Source: Maricaulis alexandrii (lineage in GTDB: Bacteria > Pseudomonadota > Alphaproteobacteria > Caulobacterales > Maricaulaceae). Taken from it: DNA of 64,000 bases. The notes below the pieces were generated by a model. It was not told where the DNA came from. It worked only from the letters and a program-made list of their open reading frames with translations, and ran no database searches. The DNA lies in the NCBI RefSeq assembly GCF_005871165.1, contig NZ_SWKP01000003.1, positions 1 to 64,000 of the forward strand. The letters run 5' to 3'. Shown one piece after another: positions 51,744 to 60,328 of the stretch. How positions within the stretch are numbered: position 1 is the stretch's first letter; every line of letters begins with the position of its first letter. Both the position numbers and the translations under genes were made by a program.

Positions 51744-52625
51744 TCAGTCGAGGGCGTTGGCGCCGGTCTTGACCGTATCGGACGCGGCCAGGATAGCGTC
51801 AGCATCTGCCGTCAGCGTGTCGGGACGCAGCGCCGTGGGGAAAGCCGCCAGCAGGTCGGCAATCACGGCGATGAAGTCGGCGGCCAGATCCGTATCGGCC
51901 GCCGTGATGTCCGCCATGTGACGTCCGGCATAGCGTTCCGCCGCCTTGGCAAACCCATAACCATCCAGATAGGCCTCACCGGCATGGGGATTGGTGGCGG
52001 CCACGCGGTATTGCAAGGCACCGCGTTCCACGAGGTCCGACAGAATTCGGGCATGCACGGCGCCGGCACTGGCCTCACTGTCCGGCGCGTAAGACTCCGC
52101 TTCGTCCAGAGCGTCGATCACCGTTTCGACCTTGACCCTGATTTCGGCATCGGTTTCGCCGGAATAGGGCGCGACGGCGGCCGCATTCATGGTCTCGCCG
52201 AAGAGGGGGGCGCCGAGATGTTCGAGCACCGGTTCGAAATCGATGTAGATCTCGGAAATCGGGTGGGCGAACATTTCTGCGCCGGCGGTCCGGTCTCCGG
52301 CCTCGAAGGCATCGATCCCGGCCAGATAATGGGCGCGCATCACTTCGACCGCGATGCCGTACACGACCGGGTCGGTTTCTGCGGCGACCGGGTCGATCCC
52401 GAATTCACCGCCGCCACCACCGCCTTCGCCTTCACCCTCGCCTTCAGAGAAGGCGGGTGTGGAGGGGGCCTGATGGCCGGTATCGGAGGCGTGTTCGGAC
52501 GTCGCCGTGCTGCCCCCGCCGGACTCGCCGGCTTCACCGGCCGGTTCACTACAGGCTGCCAGACCGCCGATCAGCGCGGCCGTTCCGACTGTGGTCCAGA
52601 TACGGGTGCGACGTTTGATGCCCAT
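51744..52625 (-). CDS. unknown lipoprotein with acidic/glycine linker
   Basis: 293 residues from the ATG at 52625; the longer open frame upstream is antisense to the PKHD gene. The signal peptide with lipobox GLAAC predicts an envelope lipoprotein. A low-complexity stretch (Ser/Gly then GEGEGEGG and six Gly) spans about residues 20-80. The remaining domain is all-helical (VMRAHYLAGIDAFEAGDRTAGAEMFAHPISEIY, EPVLEHLGAPLF; given in part) with several conserved-looking His, Asp and Glu. I recognise no family. It is divergent from a PKHD hydroxylase gene across 94 bases, which may hint at shared metal-dependent control. Confidence 0.6.
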   Translation of the reverse strand: MGIKRRTRIWTTVGTAALIGGLAACSEPAGEAGESGGGSTATSEHASDTGHQAPSTPAFSEGEGEGEGGGGGGEFGIDPVAAETDPVVYGIAVEVMRAHYLAGIDAFEAGDRTAGAEMFAHPISEIYIDFEPVLEHLGAPLFGETMNAAAVAPYSGETDAEIRVKVETVIDALDEAESYAPDSEASAGAVHARILSDLVERGALQYRVAATNPHAGEAYLDGYGFAKAAERYAGRHMADITAADTDLAADFIAVIADLLAAFPTALRPDTLTADADAILAASDTVKTGANALD

Positions 52626-52719
52626 GAAACTTCCCCTTGCCGATGGCATGACTTGTGTTGGACGTAGGAAACCGCCTAAACCCATTTTCGGTAAATGACA
52701 ATTAGTCGCAGGTGAATTC

Positions 52720-53379
52720 ATGCTGTTGTGTCTGCAAAATCTTTGTTCGCCGGAAGAGGTCACCCAGCTCCGGCAGCTGGCGGCGGAAAGCGAGTATGCA
52801 GATGGCCGCAAGACGGCGGGCTGGGCAGCCCGCGAAGTGAAGCGCAATGAACAGGTCGAGGCCGGCCCCCGCATCGACACAATCCGGAGCCTGGTTCGCA
52901 AGGCGCTGGAGCGGAATGCACTTTTCAACAGTTTTGCCCAGCCCAAATCTGTCACCCGCATGCTGGTCTCGCGTTACACGACGGGCATGGAGTATGGCCG
53001 GCATGTCGATGATGCCTTGATGGGCGGACGCCGGGCGGATCTCTCCTTCACGCTCTTCCTGTCGGATCCCGACACCTATCAAGGTGGCGAATTGGTCATG
53101 GAAGGGGTTGAGGGCGAAACCGAGATCAAGCTCGCGCCCGGTGAAGCCGTGATCTACCCAACAGCCTCCCTGCATCGGGTCTCAGAGGTGACGTCCGGAG
53201 AGCGTCTGGCCGTGGTGGGGTGGGTGCGCAGCCTGGTCCGGCGTCCGGACCAGCGGGAGGTCCTGTTCGACCTGGACCGGGTTTGTCGCAGCTTGTTCGA
53301 GAAATCCGGGAAAACCGAGGAATTGGACGTCCTGCTGAAGACCAAGTCGAACCTGCTCCGCCAGTGGGCGGAAGACTAG
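52720..53379 (+). CDS. PKHD-type Fe(II)/2OG hydroxylase (PiuC/YbiX family)
   Basis: 219 residues, near the 225 usual for the family. The iron triad is visible: YGRHVDDALMG (HxD near 93-95) and SLHRVSEVTSGERLAVVGW (distal His, then the 2-oxoglutarate Arg). FLSDPDTYQGGELVM and the C-terminal PDQREVLFDLDRV are also characteristic. In other bacteria members are iron-regulated and sit beside TonB receptors. Here the neighbour is an unknown lipoprotein on the opposite strand. It converges with a GNAT gene, sharing CTAG at the stops. Confidence 0.9.
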   Translation: MLLCLQNLCSPEEVTQLRQLAAESEYADGRKTAGWAAREVKRNEQVEAGPRIDTIRSLVRKALERNALFNSFAQPKSVTRMLVSRYTTGMEYGRHVDDALMGGRRADLSFTLFLSDPDTYQGGELVMEGVEGETEIKLAPGEAVIYPTASLHRVSEVTSGERLAVVGWVRSLVRRPDQREVLFDLDRVCRSLFEKSGKTEELDVLLKTKSNLLRQWAED

Positions 53380-53678
53380 GCTTTCGCCCCCTCGATGACA
53401 TCGGACCAGTCGGGATTCTTGTCGGCTTGTGCCTTCAGGAAGGGGCAGAGTGGCACGATGGTGAACCCTTTGGTGCGGGCCTCGGCGACGACGTGAAGGG
53501 CGAGAGCCTGGGCAATGCCTTTGCCGCGCAGGGCGTCGGGCACGCCGGTATGGTCCACGATGATCCGGGTCGGACTGATCCGGCTGAAGGTCATCTCGCC
53601 CTCGGCCTCAATGCCGGCAATGCGCGCGACATAGCGGCCCTTATTGTCTGTCTCTTCGAGCGAAATCTGGATATCCAT
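53376..53678 (-). CDS. small GNAT-family N-acetyltransferase
   Basis: 100 residues, the short YidJ/YjdJ-like type. GEMTFSRISPTRIIVDHTGVPDALRGKG carries the acetyl-CoA loop (RGKG-type in LRGKGIAQAL), followed by VAEARTKGFTIVPLCPFL, the conserved late C-P-F segment. The whole of this minimal fold is present. It is cytosolic and its substrate is unknown. The stop overlaps the hydroxylase stop in a convergent pair. Confidence 0.82.
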   Translation of the reverse strand: MDIQISLEETDNKGRYVARIAGIEAEGEMTFSRISPTRIIVDHTGVPDALRGKGIAQALALHVVAEARTKGFTIVPLCPFLKAQADKNPDWSDVIEGAKA

Positions 53679-53702
53679 GACCCGTCCGGCCTGCCGTTCC
53701 GG

Positions 53703-53843
53703 CTAGACCGCCTCCCAATACTCCAGGCCGGTTTCGGCACTGCGAATGGTCAAAGAATGCCCGTTATCCGGGGCGAAGGATACAAAAAGGGCGGTCGTGA
53801 TCCCCAGAATGGCGACCGATAAAAGCAATCCGGTCCAGCGCAT
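53703..53843 (-). CDS. very small single-helix membrane protein
   Basis: 46 residues: MRWTGLLLSVAILGITTALF forms one helix, followed by a polar tail ending GLEYWEAV. Upstream CAGGAGAAACACC gives a good ribosome site at the right spacing. It lies between two real genes on the same strand with short gaps. There is no homologue in mind; it could equally be a small exported peptide. Coding status rests on the ribosome site, the helix and codon usage. Confidence 0.4.
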   Translation of the reverse strand: MRWTGLLLSVAILGITTALFVSFAPDNGHSLTIRSAETGLEYWEAV

Positions 53844-53957
53844 GGTGTTTCTCCTGTTCGGAAACACCAGATCGGAACTCGACCGGCCGGGCGGTAGGGC
53901 GAAACCCAAGACCCGGCCTTGCAGGAATGCATGGCTCGACCTCTTGTTCCGGTCAGA

Positions 53958-54749
53958 TCAGGCCCTAAGGGCAAGTTCATGGATGGCGCCATCCTGAAAG
54001 CCTGTGGCTATGGACCGGGCTTCAAAGACGGTCATCCGGATGCGGTCGCCGTCGAAGTCCAGGCAGTTGAAAGCGGCCGGCTCGCCGCGCGTGCGCAAGG
54101 AAAAAGTCGTCCCAGCCCCGACAAACCAGCAGGTCCGGTCATCGTGTGTCACGGATTCGGCAAAGGTTTCGTGCAAATGCCCGGTCAGGACCAGGTCGCA
54201 GGCCCGGGCTGTCCGTTCGACGGCTTCCTCGGCCCGGGCTGTGCGGGCCCGTCCGCGCGCTCCACCCGGGGCCAGCAGCGGGTGGTGGCAGGCGAGAACG
54301 CGCAGTCCGCCTGTTTCCTCGGTGTCGTTGAGTTGGGCGAGGGCCTGGTCGAGGGCGGGCAGGGACACCCGGCCCAGTGACCAGTCAGGCCGCCATTGGG
54401 CCCGTCGGGCCGTCAGCAGGCATTCCACGCGCAGCCCGTCGGTCGAGAACCGGCTCTTGAGGTGGGGGCGCAGGCTGGACTCAAAACGGCGCCAGGGGCG
54501 GGTGAAGCGTTCATGCAGGGCGCGGACGGGCGTGTCGTGATTGCCGGGCATGCCGACGACCGGTGTCTCGAGCTGCGCAAAGAAGCGGGACGCCGCGTCG
54601 AACTCCCGCTTGCGGCCTGCTTGCGTGAAATCGCCAGCCGCGACCACCAGGTCGGGCGAGAGGTCCCGGGCGGTCTGTACGAAGGCGTCGACCAGGCCGG
54701 GGTGTTCGGTGCCGAAATGCAGATCGGCAATGTGAAGGATACGGGTCAT
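53958..54749 (-). CDS. calcineurin-like metallophosphoesterase
   Basis: 263 residues. All five family motifs are visible: HIADLHFG near residue 6, VAAGDFTQAGR near 36, VGMPGNHDTPV near 65, LACHHPLLAPGG near 155 and VLTGHLHETFAE near 190. The binuclear metal site is therefore complete. Relatives hydrolyse cyclic nucleotides, UDP-diacylglucosamine or other phosphodiesters; the substrate is not clear here. The ATG overlaps the stop of the lipid-kinase gene by 4 bases, so the two are translationally coupled and a lipid-phosphate role is possible. Confidence 0.88.
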   Translation of the reverse strand: MTRILHIADLHFGTEHPGLVDAFVQTARDLSPDLVVAAGDFTQAGRKREFDAASRFFAQLETPVVGMPGNHDTPVRALHERFTRPWRRFESSLRPHLKSRFSTDGLRVECLLTARRAQWRPDWSLGRVSLPALDQALAQLNDTEETGGLRVLACHHPLLAPGGARGRARTARAEEAVERTARACDLVLTGHLHETFAESVTHDDRTCWFVGAGTTFSLRTRGEPAAFNCLDFDGDRIRMTVFEARSIATGFQDGAIHELALRA

Positions 54750-55603
54750 GAGTCGGGCGACAGGAATTGGAGTGAATGATCAGCGCGCCGGATGTCGACC
54801 TTGGCGTCCGTGTAAATGGGTTCACCGTCGAGCATGGCGGCCATGGGCTTGCGGGCGGAGGCCCGGATATGCCGGATATTGCCAGTCGGCAGACGATCGG
54901 GATTGGACAGGAAGGCCCACCCCATCCGGGCGACATCTCCCATTTCCCGCCATTTCACGGCGATGAAGCGCAGCGTCTCGGCATCCGGATCAGCCAGATC
55001 GAGATAGATGCCGCTGGCCCGTTTGCGGCCGCGACCGGATGTGTCGGTCTGATAATGGATGCTGGGTGAGAAGGCCTGTCGGGCAGAGGCGGCCAGGCGC
55101 TTGGAGAAGGACAGGAGCGGAGGCGCTCCGTCGAACTCCCGCAATCTTTCTCGTGCCCGGGCCATGGTCGACGGAAAGCCCAGGGCGGCCGCGACCAGAA
55201 AAACCGAGCCATTCATCAGGCCGGGCCGGAAAGGCTGGGGCCGGGCGGTTGCAGCCTGGTCCAGAAGGTCAACGGCGTCCCGGTTTCCATAGAGCCGTTT
55301 GACCAGGATATTCGCGGTCCCGAACGGCAGGGGAAGGAGCGGGCAGTCGGTCTTGGAGGACAGCACCATTTCGGCGACGGAGCGGATGGTGCCGTCCCCA
55401 CCGGCAATGGCCAGGCCGTTGATCCCCTCGCCAAATGCCTCGGAAATTCGCTCCGGACGGGTCTCATCCAGCAGCCAGACGGTTTCGACCGTGTCATGGT
55501 TCTCGATCGAACGGATCAGGGCGGCCGAATCGCCACGCACGAAACGGCCGGAGGCCGTGTTTACGATGAGGGCGAGCCGCCTTGGGGATCCCGGTTCGGA
55601 CAT
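54746..55603 (-). CDS. diacylglycerol/sphingosine-kinase-family lipid kinase
   Basis: 285 residues. The catalytic domain has LALIVNTASGRFVRGD at the start, the nucleotide loop LAIAGGDGTIRSVAEMVL near 65-82 (GGDGT), and PLPFGTANILVKRL near 92. A C-terminal beta sandwich follows, with IRASARKPMAAMLDGEPIY carrying the conserved LDGE. It is in the YegS/DgkB family (PF00781), which phosphorylates membrane diacylglycerol or related lipids using ATP. It forms a two-gene unit with the downstream metallophosphoesterase. Confidence 0.88.
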   Translation of the reverse strand: MSEPGSPRRLALIVNTASGRFVRGDSAALIRSIENHDTVETVWLLDETRPERISEAFGEGINGLAIAGGDGTIRSVAEMVLSSKTDCPLLPLPFGTANILVKRLYGNRDAVDLLDQAATARPQPFRPGLMNGSVFLVAAALGFPSTMARARERLREFDGAPPLLSFSKRLAASARQAFSPSIHYQTDTSGRGRKRASGIYLDLADPDAETLRFIAVKWREMGDVARMGWAFLSNPDRLPTGNIRHIRASARKPMAAMLDGEPIYTDAKVDIRRADHSLQFLSPDS

Positions 55604-55657
55604 GGGGCCAAGTGACCATGTTTCGCCGCTCAGGCAAAGCGCCGGGTCGATATATTC

Positions 55658-56080
55658 CTAGTCCTGCCGGTCGCAGCCGTACTCGCCCTCGACATCGGAC
55701 GTCCACCAGGCGCCGTTTTCCCCGCAGGGCGCATTCAGGATCATGTCCTTGCAGTCATTGGCATCGCTGTTCCAGTTGCACCAGCACGACGTCGCTTCGC
55801 CCGAACTGTCATGTTCACAGGAATAGCGGGGGCCTTGCGTGCCATTGGACATGTTGGTGGTCGGGGAGGCGTAGACACGCCGTTCAACTGGCGTGGCGCG
55901 GACATCGTCGCGGGCCTCGATCTGCCGCAGGATTTCCGCGGCGGTACGCGGTTCTGCCGCATCGGCTTCGGCCTCTTCACGTGGCTGGGCCATCAGGTCG
56001 ATTTGCGCGGCCGCAGGGGCGGTCAGCAGGACCAATCCGGTCAGCGCGAGCCCCAGATCTTGTGTGAATTTGATGAGCAT
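55658..56080 (-). CDS. small secreted cysteine-rich protein
   Basis: 140 residues with a Sec signal peptide (GLALTGLVLLTAPAAAQ) and a good GGGAGGC ribosome site. The middle is Glu/Ala/Arg rich (AEADAAEPRTAAEILRQIEA). The C-terminal 55 residues hold six cysteines (YSCEH, SCWCNW, DCKDM, APCGE, YGCD) and several Trp, so a disulfide-bonded periplasmic or secreted domain is likely. No family recognised. It lies between the lipid kinase and an amidohydrolase on the same strand. Confidence 0.6.
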   Translation of the reverse strand: MLIKFTQDLGLALTGLVLLTAPAAAQIDLMAQPREEAEADAAEPRTAAEILRQIEARDDVRATPVERRVYASPTTNMSNGTQGPRYSCEHDSSGEATSCWCNWNSDANDCKDMILNAPCGENGAWWTSDVEGEYGCDRQD

Positions 56081-56144
56081 GGAAAGCCTCCCATCTGGCG
56101 CGTATCATCCTGTGACAACGCGTCAGATGGGAGGGCGTTCCGGG

Positions 56145-58223
56145 CTATTCCGCCGGGACAGCGATGGCCGGCATGTCCGTGAAGGGCTGGATGCCGAATT
56201 CCGGATAGACTTCCGTCGGGTAGTAGAAAGTGCCGTTGGAGGCCACCAACGAGATCGTTTTCACTTCGCGGAAATCGGCCGTCGGATCGCCGGGGACTAG
56301 GAAGAAGTCGGCCAGTTTGCCCGGCTCGATCGACCCCAGCTCATCGCCGACGCCCAGATAGTCCGCCATGTCCTGGGAGGCCCAGGCGAGGATTTCCGGC
56401 GCGGTCATGCCGATGGACTGGTAGAGTTCCAGTTCACGGTGATAGCTGAAGGAACCGCCCAGGTCCGTGCCCGGCACGATGAAGATGCCGGCCTCGCGCA
56501 TCATGCGCAGGGTTTCGGTGATCTGGTCGAAGGCCCCGCGATAATTCGCGTCGTCTTCCGGCGTTGCGATGTCCGCCCAGGCCGACCGGGCCTGGCGCTG
56601 GAAGTCGACCGGCATGTGATCGATATAGTCGGTCACGCCGGGCGAAACAGTGCCATTGCGCGAGAGCAGCAGGGCTTCGTGGATGGCAAAGGTGGGATCG
56701 ATGGCAATGCCACGGTCCGCCATTTCCTGGATGGTGGACTGGACCGGTTCCGACTGCAGGTCCAGCGCCGGCAGGCGGCGCAAGGCGGTCAGGCGCAGCA
56801 GGGTCCGCGTGTCCTCGCCCTCTTCGAGGACCCAGCCCAGCATGACCTGGTTGATATGAGTCATCTCGTCATAGCCGGCCATGATCATGCTGTCGGCATT
56901 GGAGAAGGCGGGAACGTGACCGGAAACGCGCAGGCCGCGCTCATGGGCCCGTTCGATCATGGCGGGCACCCAGTCCGGGTTCATCGAGTTGTAGATCTTG
57001 ATCTGCCAGAAATCGCCCATGTCGGCATAGGTGTCGACGGCGGCGACGGCTTCTTCCTGGCTGGAAACGAGGATGCCATTGTTCGAGTTGAACTCGGACC
57101 GGCCTTCGATGAAGCCCGACCGGGTGATCCGCGGCCCGGCAATCTCGCCGGCATTGATCCGTTCGATCAGCGCTCCCAAGACGTCATTGTTATTGCCCAT
57201 GTCGCGCACGGAGGTGACGCCGGCCAGCACGTTCAGCATGGCCGAGCCTTCGCCCATATGGCCGTGCATTTCGAACATGCCGGGCAGGAGAGAGCCACCG
57301 GCCCCGTCGATTTCGACTTCGCCCGCGGCAGTCGGCACGTCCAGCGGATCGATCGCGGTGATGCGTTCCCCGGTCACGACAACCGAAACCGGGTCGCCAA
57401 GGCTTTCGGTCTCCGGATCAAAGACCCGGACATTCCGGATACGCACCGGCGCGTCATAGTCATGGGCGAAGCGGGCCTGCATGTCGGCATAGCGCTGGGC
57501 GCCATAGCCGGCGGCGAGGCCACGCAGGCGCTCATCCTCGGCCTCGAACCCGTCTTCGAGCACGGCAAAGCCCGGCGTGATGAGGCCGAAAAAGGCCTCG
57601 CCCGACATCAGGAAATAGGTGGGGTTGGTGCTGGTGCCGGACAGGGCATAGACGGTCACGTCCCGTTCACCGTATTCACCGGTCACGGTCAGCTGGTCGA
57701 TCTCGCTCATGCTCAGCGTGCCGCCGGGAAGGGCGGCCAGCGTCCCGTCTTCGGACTCCATCAGCGCACGGGCGGCAATGGCCAGCCAGTAGGGACTGGC
57801 ATTGTTCGGTACATAGAAGGCCGGGCCGGCGGGCAGTGCCTGGTCAGAGCCGGTGGAGTCGGTCCAGCGCGCTTCGCTGTCGACCATGGCAAAGCTTTCA
57901 TCGACCGGATTGCCGAAGGTTTCCGCCCCTTCCACCGTCCAGCTCGACGGCAGGCCGCTTTCGTCCAGCGTCACGGATTCGGCGAGCGTCGGACCACGAC
58001 CATTATTGCGGTATTCGAAATCGACCGTGTAACCGTCCTCGCCCGGCGTAACGTCCATCGCGCCGATCGGCGTTCCGCCGACCAGGACGATGAAGTGCGT
58101 GGCTTCTTCAATGGCTGGCGCGGCCGCGGTTTCGGCGCCGTCCTGTGGCGCTGACGGTGCATTGCAGGCCGCAAGGCCGGCCAGGAAAACGGCCGCCAGG
58201 GCCGGACGAAGATATGAGCGCAT
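56145..58223 (-). CDS. exported amidohydrolase (lipoprotein)
   Basis: 692 residues. The lipoprotein signal ends GLAACNAPS (lipobox LAAC). Residues about 25-255 form an N-terminal beta-rich domain; the metal-dependent amidohydrolase domain runs from about 265 to the end. Motifs are GSLLPGMFEMHGHMGEGSAM (HxH), FWQIKIYNSM (bridging Lys), RVSGHVPAFS, MTHINQVML and a late FIVPGTDLGGSF with the catalytic Asp, then YLGVGDELGSIEPGKLADF. It is a periplasmic metallo-hydrolase similar in its catalytic half to the fusion at 40.0 kb, but without the SPDG propeller. Substrate unknown. Confidence 0.88.
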   Translation of the reverse strand: MRSYLRPALAAVFLAGLAACNAPSAPQDGAETAAAPAIEEATHFIVLVGGTPIGAMDVTPGEDGYTVDFEYRNNGRGPTLAESVTLDESGLPSSWTVEGAETFGNPVDESFAMVDSEARWTDSTGSDQALPAGPAFYVPNNASPYWLAIAARALMESEDGTLAALPGGTLSMSEIDQLTVTGEYGERDVTVYALSGTSTNPTYFLMSGEAFFGLITPGFAVLEDGFEAEDERLRGLAAGYGAQRYADMQARFAHDYDAPVRIRNVRVFDPETESLGDPVSVVVTGERITAIDPLDVPTAAGEVEIDGAGGSLLPGMFEMHGHMGEGSAMLNVLAGVTSVRDMGNNNDVLGALIERINAGEIAGPRITRSGFIEGRSEFNSNNGILVSSQEEAVAAVDTYADMGDFWQIKIYNSMNPDWVPAMIERAHERGLRVSGHVPAFSNADSMIMAGYDEMTHINQVMLGWVLEEGEDTRTLLRLTALRRLPALDLQSEPVQSTIQEMADRGIAIDPTFAIHEALLLSRNGTVSPGVTDYIDHMPVDFQRQARSAWADIATPEDDANYRGAFDQITETLRMMREAGIFIVPGTDLGGSFSYHRELELYQSIGMTAPEILAWASQDMADYLGVGDELGSIEPGKLADFFLVPGDPTADFREVKTISLVASNGTFYYPTEVYPEFGIQPFTDMPAIAVPAE

Positions 58224-58302
58224 TAGGCTTTCCCCCGAAAATCATCTTGATCAGGGGGTTAGCACTCTTCGCAAGGGGAGTCTCGTCAAAGCCGGACTGG
58301 AC

Positions 58303-59510
58303 CTAGGGCTGGGCGCATTGCGACCATTGCATGGCGCAGGCCATGCCACACTGCATTTCCGCCGGATTGATGCGGCCGGAGCGGGCCCGCTCTTCCAGGC
58401 AAGTGAAGGCCGTGCAGGAACAGTCGCAGCTTCCGTCCGGGCGCAGCAGCGGATCATCGCACTGTTGATTGCCGGTATCCGCTCCGGTTGAGCCGTCCGG
58501 CGACGGGGGCGCTGGTTGAGGTGGCAGGCTGGGCGGTCCGCCTGGTCCTCCGGGGCCGCCTGGCCCCATCATGCCCGTGCGGCCGCGAATGCGGGATAGC
58601 CGGATCGCCTGATAGGCCTCCAGTTCCGGCGTGGGTTCCGGCGCGAAGGCAGTCCGGCCGGATATGACCCCCGGAAACCCGACGGCGCCGCGTACAGCGA
58701 AGCGCTCACGCCCGCCGTCCACACAGGGGTCGTAGTCCGAACGCGCCATGGCGAGCTGTTGCGGGTCGAGCAGGCAGACATTCACCGTGCCATGGAAGCG
58801 CAGTGTATGGGCCGAATGCTCGTCGATCACCAAATTGGAGGGACGGTCCGGATCCTGGATGCCGGTCATGCCATCGGGGCGTTCCAGCATGCCGGCGACG
58901 TTGACGGGGCCGGTCTGCCCTTCAGCCAGTGGAGTCTCCAGGAGAAAGCCGACACGGCGGCCGCGTCCGTCCGTCCGTTCATCCTCGATGGCGAGCATGT
59001 GTCCCCGGGCGGCCCGCATGGCATCACCCCGCGAGCCACGGTCCGTCATGCCGGGAATGCGGACGCCACCCGTGAAAATATCGCCGAAACCGGCTGACCC
59101 GGCCTCTGCTCCGCCACGATTGGGGCCGATCGGACCACGCCCCTGGCGAGAGCCATAGACCACAAAGGCGCTGTCGGTCTCGGCCTGACGGGCTGCCTGG
59201 CGCAGGCGCTTGGGGCCGTCGGATGCGGCTTGCTCGAGCTCGGCATAGTCCGCCGTCACAACCAGTTCGAGATCCCGCGCGCCCATATTGGTGCCCAGGT
59301 CGAGATTGCCGGAGGGGGCGTAGGTGACGATGATCCGGATGCGGATCGGGCCATCGCCCTGATTGCCGACTTGGGAAATATTGAAGGTTCGGGCCAGTTG
59401 TTCAACGTCATTGGCAAACCGCACGCGACCCTGCCGCGGGTCCATCAGGCAACCACCCGCCGGGATGTAGTCGCCCTCGACGAGTTCGTAACAGCCGACA
59501 CTCTCGCCCA
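58303..59510 (-). pseudogene. unknown gene truncated at its 5' end by an IS5-type element
   Basis: About 400 residues are left, reading from the element junction to the stop at 58303. The host frame picks up at TLGESVGCYELVEGDYIPAG without a start codon, so the N-terminal part is missing. Visible parts are GPIRIRIIVTYAPSG, RGRRVGFLLETPL, a Gly/Pro linker (GPGGPGGPGGPPSLPP) and a Cys-rich tail with CDCSCTAFTCLEERARSG, ending MQCGMACAMQWSQCAQ. No family is recognised. An apparent ORF extends to 59673 but its first 50 codons are antisense to the transposase. Confidence 0.7.
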
Positions 59511-60249
59511 AGGTAGTTATCGGCGTGTTTTTCGTAGCGCGTTGCGATGGCCCGGAAGTGTTTGATCTTGCTGAAGAAGCGTTCGACGAGATTGCGGTAG
59601 CGATAGAGGAAGGGGCTGAAGCTGGGCGGGTTCTTGCGACGTGAGACCGGTTTGATGCAACCCCATGCACCACGCGATTTTAGGCTGTCGCGCAGGGCGT
59701 CGCTGTCATAGGCCCGGTCGGCCAGCAGGATCTGGCCTTCGCCGATCCCGCCGAGCATATCGGTGGCGCTGCGTCCGTCATGGGCCTGGCCGGGCGTGAG
59801 CTTGAGTGCGACGGGCAGGCCGTTGGCGTCCACGAGGGCATGGATTTTCGTCGTCAGCCCGCCCCGCGAGCGCCCCATGCATCGGGGGTCAGGAGTGTCT
59901 CCGGCGGCGGCGTCCGCGCCCCCTTTTTTGCGTTCGCCCCGTGCTGGTGAACGCGGATCGACGAGCTGTCGATCATCTGGATGTCGCCGTCGTAAGCCGC
60001 TGTGATCGCGTCGAATATCCGATCCCAGACGCCCAGCTTGCGCCACCGGACGAAGCGGTTGTAGCAGGTCGTCGCCGGACCGTAGCGCTCCGGGATTTCC
60101 GCCCAGGGCGACCCGGTGCGCAAGCGCCAGTAAATCCCGTTGAGCACCTTGCGATCGTCCACACGCGGCACACCGCGCGGCTTGTTCGGCAGCAAGGGTT
60201 CGATGATCCACCACTCGAAATCGGTCAACTCGTAGCGGCGACGGCCCAT
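59511..60249 (-). CDS. IS427-type transposase, two frames, C-terminus lost
   Basis: The first frame (60249-59854, 131 residues) begins MGRRRYELTDFEWWIIEPLL and contains GIYWRLRTGSPWAEIPERYG and MIDSSSIRVHQHG with the first catalytic Asp. The second frame has RGGLTTKIHALVDANGLPVAL, LLADRAYDSDALRDSL (second Asp) and LVERFFSKIKHFRAIATRYE (Glu). The switch is at a run of six A followed by G (near 59922-59929), where KKGAR and KKGGA overlap. This is the expected programmed -1 frameshift of the group. The product lacks its normal end, so activity is doubtful. Confidence 0.82.
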
Positions 60250-60285
60250 GATCCATATCCTCCTCGCGAAGGTTGAATCAGGCTT
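59511..60285 (-). mobile_element. truncated IS5-family (IS427-group) insertion sequence
   Basis: A two-frame transposase fills the element. On its 5' side, beyond the transposase start, GAAGGTTGAATCAGGCTTC (60268-60286) looks like the terminal inverted repeat. On the other side the transposase C-terminus stops at NYL and passes straight into host sequence near 59510, so the last 15-20 codons and the right inverted repeat are lost. No target duplication can therefore be found. Both boundaries are approximate. Confidence 0.75.
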
Positions 60286-60328
60286 CGGCCAAAAACGGAA
60301 TCCCGTTTATGAGTTTATGACCTAGTCG

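Noticed and set aside
59511-59673. N-terminus of the truncated host gene as an ordinary start
   Set aside because: These codons lie inside and antisense-like to the IS5-type transposase sequence, so the start is an artefact of the junction.
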